A stretch of 10,233 bases of DNA from Candidatus Rokuibacteriota bacterium (lineage in GTDB: Bacteria; Methylomirabilota; Methylomirabilia; Rokubacteriales; CSP1-6), in the NCBI GenBank assembly GCA_016201645.1, contig JACQCL010000216.1, positions 1 through 10,233 of the forward strand, given 5' to 3'. Shown here piece by piece: positions 6,054 through 10,233 of the stretch (positions within the stretch are counted from its first letter, which is position 1; each line of letters opens with the position of its first letter). Position numbers and translations under genes: made by a program. The notes under the pieces were generated by a model. That model saw only the letters and a program-made list of their open reading frames with translations. It was not told the DNA's origin and did not search any database.

Positions 6054-6070
6054 CGCCCCGCAGACGATCA

Positions 6071-6982
6071 ATGCAGCTCGGATTCGTTGGCCTCGGCCGG
6101 ATGGGAGCCAGCATGGTGGAGCGCCTCCTGGGCGGGGGCCACGGCGTCGTCGCGTACGACGTATCGGCCGAAGCGCGCCGGGCGGTGGCGGCCAAAGGCG
6201 CGACGGAAGCCACTTCGCTCGGCCAGCTCGTGCGATCCCTCACCCCGCCCCGGGCCATCTGGATCATGGTGCCGGCCGGCGCCCCCACGGAGGACACGAT
6301 CCGGGGACTGGCCCCGCTCCTCTCCGGAGGGGACGTCCTCATCGACGGCGGCAACTCCCACTACAAGGATGATCCCCGCCGCGCCGCGGACCTCCAGAGC
6401 CGTGGCATCCATTACGTGGACGCCGGCACGAGCGGCGGTATCTGGGGGCTCAAGAACGGCTACTGTCTGATGATCGGCGGGGAGCGGGCGATCTTCGATC
6501 GCCTTGAGCCGATCTTCCGCACGCTGGCGCCACCCGACGGCTACGCCTACGTGGGCGGCCACGGCGCCGGCCACTACGTGAAGATGATCCACAACGGGAT
6601 CGAGTACGGGCTGATGCAGGCCTACGCCGAAGGGTTCGAGCTGCTCCACGCCTCCGAGTTTCAACTGGATCTCGCCGCCATCGCCCACCTGTGGAACCAG
6701 GGGAGCGTCGTGCGCTCCTGGCTCCTCGAGCTCGCCAAGCAGGCCCTCAGGGCCGATCCGAACCTCGAGGGCCTCAAGGGGTACGTGGAGGATTCGGGCG
6801 AGGGACGCTGGACGGTCGAGGCCGCCATGGAGAAGAACGTGCCCGTCCCCGCAATGACGCTCGCCCTCTTCACCCGCTTCCGCTCCCGCCAGAGCGACGC
6901 CTTTGCCGAGAAGATGCTGGCGGCCCTCCGCCACGCCTTCGGCGGCCACGCCGTCAAGCGCAGCAGTCCTCCTCGTCCCTGA
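6071..6982 (+). CDS. gnd: 6-phosphogluconate dehydrogenase, decarboxylating, short (NAD-type) form
   Basis: The 303-aa protein converts 6-phosphogluconate to ribulose-5-phosphate and CO2. It begins MQLGFVGLGRMG (Rossmann GxGxxG, residues 7-12) and contains IDGGNSHYKDD (91-101), GTSGGIWGLKNG (119-130) and GHYVKMIHNGIEYG (167-180); Lys171 and Asn175 fit the catalytic KMxHNGIE motif. At about 300 aa it belongs to the short class (GndA/YqeC type), lacking the long C-terminal tail of the 470-aa dimeric enzyme. Asp30 at the end of the second beta strand (VVAYDVS) replaces the Asn-Arg-Thr seen in NADP enzymes, so NAD preference is inferred. It starts 17 nt after rpiB-pgi, with a weak ribosome site. 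The same frame is open well upstream, but that part is out-of-frame read of the pgi domain; the Rossmann N-terminus fixes the start. Its stop lies 5 nt before zwf. Confidence 0.95.
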   Translation: MQLGFVGLGRMGASMVERLLGGGHGVVAYDVSAEARRAVAAKGATEATSLGQLVRSLTPPRAIWIMVPAGAPTEDTIRGLAPLLSGGDVLIDGGNSHYKDDPRRAADLQSRGIHYVDAGTSGGIWGLKNGYCLMIGGERAIFDRLEPIFRTLAPPDGYAYVGGHGAGHYVKMIHNGIEYGLMQAYAEGFELLHASEFQLDLAAIAHLWNQGSVVRSWLLELAKQALRADPNLEGLKGYVEDSGEGRWTVEAAMEKNVPVPAMTLALFTRFRSRQSDAFAEKMLAALRHAFGGHAVKRSSPPRP

Positions 6983-6987
6983 GAGCG

Positions 6988-8481
6988 ATGCCCGCCGACG
7001 AACCCTTTGCGCTGGTCATCTTCGGCGCCTCCGGCGACCTGACCAAGCGCAAGCTCGTCCCCGCGCTGTGGAGCCTGTTTCAAGGGCGCGTGCTGCCGGA
7101 GCCGTTCGTCGCCATCGGCGTGGCCCGGTCGGCGATGTCCCACGACGACTTCCGCCACCGGATGCGCGAGGCGGTGGCCGAGTTCGCCCGGGTCCAGCCG
7201 CCGGCCCCGCACGTCTGGGATCGCTTTGCCTCCTGCCTCTACTACTGCCCGGGCGTCACCGACGATCCCGCGCTCTACGAGAGGCTCGGTGCGCTCCTGA
7301 GGCAACTGGAGACGGACAAGGGGACCGGCGGCAACCGCCTCTTCTACTGCGCCACCCCTCCGAGTCTCTACCCCGAGATCGTGACCCGGTTGGGCGCTTC
7401 TCGAATTCAGCGGGAAACCAAGGGATGGGTCCGGATCATCATCGAAAAGCCCTTCGGCCGCGACCGGGCGAGCGCGGCCGAGCTGAACCGGGTCGTTTCC
7501 GGCGTGTTCGCTGAGGATCAGGTGTACCGCATCGACCACTACCTGGGAAAGGAAACCGTCCAGAACATCCTCGTCTTCCGCTTCGCCAACGGGATCTTCG
7601 AGCCGCTCTGGAACCGCAACCACGTGAATCACGTCCAGATCACCGTGGCGGAGAGCCTCGGCGTGGAGGCGCGCGGGGCCTACTACGAGGAGGCCGGCGC
7701 GCTCCGCGACATGATCCAGAACCACATCCTCCAGCTTCTCTGCCTGGTGGCGATGGAGCCCCCGGTCTCCTTCGACGCCGACCCCGTCCGCGACGAGAAG
7801 AGCAAGGTCTTGCGCGCCATCCGCCCCATCCCGCCCGAGGAGGTGGACCACGTGGTGGTCCGCGGCCAGTACGGCCCCGGCTTCCTCGACGGCCAGCGCG
7901 TGCCGGGGTATCGGAGCGAGAAGGGCGTGGCGCCGGATTCGGCGACCGAGACCTTCGCAGCGCTCAGGCTCAGCGTGGATAACTTCCGCTGGGCCGGGGT
8001 GCCGTTCTACCTCCGGACGGGGAAACGGATGCCCAAGCGGGCCAGCGAGATCGCCATCCAGTTCTGGGGCACCCCGCACCTGCTCTTTCGGAGGCACGAT
8101 CCCGCCGAGCGGATCGAGCCGAATATCCTGGTCCTCAGAATCCAGCCTGACGAGGGGATCGCGCTCACGTTCGGCGCCAAGCTCCCCGGTCCCGAACTCA
8201 ACATCCGCCCTGTGACCATGGATTTCCGCTACGGCGCTTCCTTCGGCGGCGAGCCGCCCGAAGCCTACGAACGGCTCCTGCTGGACGCCATCCACGGCGA
8301 CGCCACCCTCTACGCACGCGCGGACTGGGTGGACCTGGCCTGGGAAGTCTTGACCCCGGTGCTGGAAGCGTGGGGCGCGGGGCCGGCGCCAAAGTTTCCG
8401 AACTACGAGGCGGGAACCTGGGGGCCCGCGGAAGCCGACGCCTTCATCGAGGACGATGGGCGGCGATGGCGTCCCCTGTAG
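6988..8481 (+). CDS. zwf: Glucose-6-phosphate 1-dehydrogenase
   Basis: The 497-aa protein has the normal length for bacterial G6PDH, which oxidises glucose-6-phosphate to 6-phosphogluconolactone. The N-terminal LVIFGASGDLTKRKLVPAL (GASGDL at 13-18) is the coenzyme-binding loop, IIIEKPFGRD (150-159) follows, and RIDHYLGKE lies at 181-189. Asp183 and His184 match the substrate motif; His246 in MIQNHILQ is the likely catalytic base, and its 63-residue distance from Asp183 equals that between Asp177 and His240 of the Leuconostoc enzyme. The C-terminal part includes VPFYLRTGKRMPKR, another family signature. The ATG 5 nt after the gnd stop matches the family N-terminus. Coenzyme preference cannot be read safely. 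It feeds pgl and gnd in the same cluster; 150 bp then separate it from pgl. Confidence 0.96.
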   Translation: MPADEPFALVIFGASGDLTKRKLVPALWSLFQGRVLPEPFVAIGVARSAMSHDDFRHRMREAVAEFARVQPPAPHVWDRFASCLYYCPGVTDDPALYERLGALLRQLETDKGTGGNRLFYCATPPSLYPEIVTRLGASRIQRETKGWVRIIIEKPFGRDRASAAELNRVVSGVFAEDQVYRIDHYLGKETVQNILVFRFANGIFEPLWNRNHVNHVQITVAESLGVEARGAYYEEAGALRDMIQNHILQLLCLVAMEPPVSFDADPVRDEKSKVLRAIRPIPPEEVDHVVVRGQYGPGFLDGQRVPGYRSEKGVAPDSATETFAALRLSVDNFRWAGVPFYLRTGKRMPKRASEIAIQFWGTPHLLFRRHDPAERIEPNILVLRIQPDEGIALTFGAKLPGPELNIRPVTMDFRYGASFGGEPPEAYERLLLDAIHGDATLYARADWVDLAWEVLTPVLEAWGAGPAPKFPNYEAGTWGPAEADAFIEDDGRRWRPL

Positions 8482-8550
8482 CCTTCTCGCGCCGTGCCGA
8501 GAACCGAGCAGATCAAGGCCCGAGGGAGGAGCCCACCGGAGGCGTAGCGA

Positions 8551-8577
8551 CCACGTCCGGCCTGGGGCCGGACGTGG
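8551..8577. repeat. Large perfect palindrome in the zwf-pgl gap
   Basis: CCACGTCCGGCC (8551-8562) and GGCCGGACGTGG (8566-8577) are perfect inverted repeats around a TGG spacer; A8550-T8578 adds a thirteenth pair. The RNA would be a very stable hairpin. No T-run follows, so it is not a classic intrinsic terminator for either strand. The surrounding 8531-8625 sequence (GGAGGCGTAGCGACC... and GAACGCAGAGATGCGACGG) looks like non-coding repeat-family DNA, so a dispersed REP-like element is possible. Alternatives are an mRNA-stabilising or processing structure that sets zwf and pgl expression apart. Confidence 0.7.
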
Positions 8578-8631
8578 TGCCCGTAGAGGAATGGCGACGA
8601 CTGAGAACGCAGAGATGCGACGGTTATCGGT

Positions 8632-9387
8632 ATGGCGCTAGCCGATGTCCTGGTGGTCTCGAGCCCGGCGGCACTGGCTGAGCAAGCCGCCGAGCGATTC
8701 GTCGAGGCTCAGACCAAGGCGCTAGACGAGTCCGGCAGGTTCAGCGTCGCCCTCTCGGGCGGCGCCACGCCACGGGGTCTCTACGCGCGGCTCGCCTCAG
8801 AGCCGTTCAGGTCACGAGTGGACTGGGGGCGCGTCCGGGTCTTCTGGGGCGACGAGCGCTGCGTCCCGCCCGACCACCCCGAGTCCAACTATCGCCTCGC
8901 CCAGGAGCTGCTCCTCTCCAGGGTCCCCATCCCTACCGAAAACATTTATCGGATGCGCGGAGAGGCGGCCGACCAGGACCTCGCCGCGGCCGAGTACGCC
9001 GGGGAACTCCAGACCGCCTTCGGTCTGAAACGGGGCGAGCGTCCCGGCTTCGACCTGATCCTCCTGGGGATGGGAGCCGACGGCCACGCCGCATCGCTCT
9101 TTCCCCATTCTCCGGCGCTCAGAGAAGTGACGCGCCTGGCGGTGGCCGTGTACGTGGAAGCGGTGAAGGGCTACCGCCTCACGCTGACCCTGCCGGTGCT
9201 GAACAACGCGGTGAGGGTGCTCTTCCTGGTCAGCGGAAGCGACAAGGCCGGTCGGCTCCGATCGGTGCTGACGGGGAAGCCGTCACCGGACGCTCCGGCT
9301 TCGCTCGTGAGGCCCGAGCGCGGCACGCTTCACTGGATCGTGGACCGCGCCGCCGCCACCGGCCTCGCCGACAGACTCCCGGAATGA
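8632..9387 (+). CDS. pgl: 6-phosphogluconolactonase (DevB/Pgl family)
   Basis: The 251-aa cytosolic protein hydrolyses 6-phosphogluconolactone to 6-phosphogluconate, the step between zwf and gnd. Family signatures in order are ALSGGATPRGLY (40-51), VFWGDERCVPPDHPESNY (70-87, the substrate-binding GDER with the downstream SNY) and LILLGMGADGHAASLFPHS (142-160, the GxGxDGHxASLFP motif with the catalytic His). Length fits the DevB-type lactonase and not the beta-propeller YbhE type. ATG 8632 is the first start in the frame; no clear Shine-Dalgarno is visible. The 150-bp gap and palindrome before it mean it may be expressed at a different level from the genes upstream. It converges on the lipoprotein gene, 28 bp away, without an obvious terminator. 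Confidence 0.95.
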   Translation: MALADVLVVSSPAALAEQAAERFVEAQTKALDESGRFSVALSGGATPRGLYARLASEPFRSRVDWGRVRVFWGDERCVPPDHPESNYRLAQELLLSRVPIPTENIYRMRGEAADQDLAAAEYAGELQTAFGLKRGERPGFDLILLGMGADGHAASLFPHSPALREVTRLAVAVYVEAVKGYRLTLTLPVLNNAVRVLFLVSGSDKAGRLRSVLTGKPSPDAPASLVRPERGTLHWIVDRAAATGLADRLPE

Positions 9388-9415
9388 TCGTGGAGTCAGA
9401 CGGGCGAGGAGACTC

Positions 9416-9820
9416 TCAGCGAGTGGGAGAACCGGGGGCTGAGAGGACGCGGGTCGTCGTGACCTCCGCGACCGTCCACCAGAACCGCTCGTAAATCCGG
9501 ACCTGGAGGGAGTTCCCCCCCTTCTCATAGACCTGGGTGATGCCGTGCTCGGGGACGCTGGTGGAGCTGATGTGGCGCCAGCCGTTGGCTTCGAGCGTGG
9601 TCCGGAACGCAGTCGCGAGGCTCTGCGGCTCGACCCGTCCCGTGTAGATCTGGCGAGCCGCCTTGACGCTTGGGGACTCGATGATCGTCGAGTCGTCAGG
9701 CTTGAATTCTAGGCCCTTGGGAACCGGAATGTCCTCGAACCCGCTCTGCACCGGTCGCGGCGGCGCCGAGGCGCAGCCCACGAGCGTCAGCAGGACGAGC
9801 GCGATGATGGCATACCGCAC
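9416..9820 (-). CDS. Small hypothetical lipoprotein (134 aa)
   Basis: The GTG at 9820-9818 is the likely start: AAGGAGGGA lies about 8 nt upstream on the minus strand, and the protein then begins with a lipoprotein signal (MRYAIIALVLLTLVGC, lipobox LVGC, acylated Cys16) followed by ASAPPRPVQ. The mature part has FEDIPVPKGLEFKPDDSTIIESPS, then RQIYTGRVEPQSLATAFRTTLEANGW and a C-terminal VYEKGGNSLQVRIYERFWW. This resembles, from memory, a widespread small lipoprotein domain with a P(V/K)P-G-L opening and a Y-G-(R/K)-(V/L) middle, of unknown function. It would sit in the inner or outer membrane facing the periplasm; residue +2 is Ala, with no Asp retention signal. It is divergent from the next lipoprotein gene, so an envelope role for both is likely. 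A specific function cannot be assigned. Confidence 0.85.
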   Translation of the reverse strand: MRYAIIALVLLTLVGCASAPPRPVQSGFEDIPVPKGLEFKPDDSTIIESPSVKAARQIYTGRVEPQSLATAFRTTLEANGWRHISSTSVPEHGITQVYEKGGNSLQVRIYERFWWTVAEVTTTRVLSAPGSPTR

Positions 9821-9872
9821 GGTCAGTCCCTCCTTCGGTGATGAGTGGGGCGGATCGAACTCAGCCTACCAC

Positions 9873-9889
9873 GGCGGGTCGGGCCCGCC
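9873..9889. repeat. G+C-rich inverted repeat between divergent lipoprotein genes
   Basis: GGCGGG (9873-9878) and CCCGCC (9884-9889) are perfect inverted repeats with a five-base spacer. The repeat lies between the divergent starts and just upstream of the extended -10 at 9910-9918, so an operator is possible; no T-run makes a terminator unlikely. Chance is also plausible at this base composition. Confidence 0.35.
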
Positions 9890-9909
9890 CCAACAGAATT
9901 TGCGCCCGG

Positions 9910-9918
9910 TGGTATAAT
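9910..9918 (+). promoter_or_regulatory. Extended -10 promoter element for the M48-like lipoprotein gene
   Basis: TGG followed by a perfect TATAAT (9913-9918) is a textbook extended -10 (TGN-TATAAT), which can work with a poor -35; the best -35 candidate, CCAACA at 9890-9895, matches only three positions, at 17-bp spacing. Initiation is expected at about 9925-9927, which coincides with the first ATG. Confidence 0.65.
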
Positions 9919-9926
9919 CGGCCCCG

Positions 9927-10233
9927 ATGAGACTCCGTCATCCGTTCATGCGCTTCGTGGCGGGCGCGCTGGTGGCGGCCCTGCTGGGAGGGTGCGCGAG
10001 CGCCAACGTGGCCCCGATCGGCGCCGAGCGGCCGTTCAAAATGGCGTCGGACGAACGCCGGATCTGGGCCCAGGCCGAGAAGGAAGAGGAAAAGCTCGAA
10101 AAGTCTGGCAAAGTGTACGACGATCCGCTGCTCGAGGAGTACCTCACCCGGATCGCCGATCGGCTCGTGGGCGAGGAGATCAAGGACGCCGGCGGCCCCG
10201 GCATCCGCGTCACCGTGTTCCGCGATCCCACCC
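9927..10233 (+). CDS. M48-family metallopeptidase-like lipoprotein, N-terminal part (3' end beyond window)
   Basis: About 102 residues are present before the right edge. A lipoprotein signal, MRFVAGALVAALLGGC with lipobox LGGC, is seen from the second in-frame ATG (9948); the first ATG (9927) adds seven residues, MRLRHPF. After a charged segment (DERRIWAQAEKEEEKLEKSG) comes VYDDPLLEEYLTRIADRLV and then IRVTVFRDPT at the edge. This matches the pre-catalytic part of periplasmic M48 peptidases of the BepA/YfgC or LoiP type, where 'D-x-x-L-x-x-Y-(L/V)-x-x-(I/L)' is followed by a strand, a 'NAFA' motif and later HExxH. The HExxH region is outside the window, so catalytic competence cannot be judged. 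Family knowledge suggests quality control of envelope proteins. The start is ambiguous because the promoter's -10 ends only 8 nt before the first ATG. Confidence 0.75.
   Translation, partial: MRLRHPFMRFVAGALVAALLGGCASANVAPIGAERPFKMASDERRIWAQAEKEEEKLEKSGKVYDDPLLEEYLTRIADRLVGEEIKDAGGPGIRVTVFRDPT

Noticed and set aside
5552..6070. N-terminal extension of gnd
   Set aside because: It overlaps the pgi domain in a different frame; the Rossmann motif MQLGFVGLGRMG sets the start at 6071.
6661..8295. 544-aa minus-strand open frame
   Set aside because: It is antisense to gnd and zwf, has no recognisable motif, and arises from G+C-rich codon bias; zwf motifs on the plus strand are unambiguous.
9388..9415. 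Bidirectional terminator between pgl and the lipoprotein gene
   Set aside because: Only a five-pair GAGTC/GACTC repeat with a 13-base loop is present (9393-9415), and there is no T-run.
1..10233. Mobile element, CRISPR array, tRNA or attachment site
   Set aside because: No transposase, integrase, regularly spaced direct repeats or tRNA-like cloverleaf was seen; the genes are housekeeping or conserved accessory in type.

Overview
The window is G+C-rich, densely packed bacterial DNA from what looks like an environmental lineage. A PF04392-type solute-binding protein, a UGSC selenoprotein and a Pgi domain of the kind usually fused to transaldolase together suggest an uncultured soil or subsurface group such as Rokubacteria/Methylomirabilota. 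That assignment is inference from gene content, not something the sequence proves. No rRNA, tRNA, CRISPR array, transposase or phage gene was seen.

Left part (1-2947, minus strand): a tight four-gene unit read right to left. It starts with a UGSC-family selenoprotein (2405-2947) interrupted by one in-frame UGA that begins the motif Sec-Gly-Ser-Cys. A 41-nt SECIS-like hairpin begins at the base after the UGA. A sigma70-like promoter (2980-3009) and a strong Shine-Dalgarno precede the gene. An ATGA overlap leads into a 353-aa partner of unknown function (1347-2408), followed by a secreted PF04392 solute-binding protein (345-1328) and the N-terminal 105 residues of a metal-dependent cyclase/kynurenine-formamidase-like hydrolase (1-317). 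Conventional annotation would break the first gene in two and hide the selenoprotein. The substrate of the unit is unknown.

Middle part (3041-9387): a 73-aa hypothetical protein (minus) lies upstream of, and divergent from, a pentose-phosphate cluster on the plus strand. The cluster is an RpiB-Pgi fusion with a long Pro/Ala-rich linker, then short NAD-type 6-phosphogluconate dehydrogenase (gnd), glucose-6-phosphate dehydrogenase (zwf) and 6-phosphogluconolactonase (pgl). Together they cover F6P/G6P interconversion, the whole oxidative branch to ribulose-5-P, and isomerisation to ribose-5-P. A large perfect palindrome sits in the 150-bp zwf-pgl gap.

Right end (9416-10233): a small lipoprotein gene (minus, GTG start) convergent with pgl, and divergently the start of an M48-type metallopeptidase-like lipoprotein. 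The latter is preceded by a perfect extended -10 (TGGTATAAT) so close to the first ATG that the mRNA may be leaderless.
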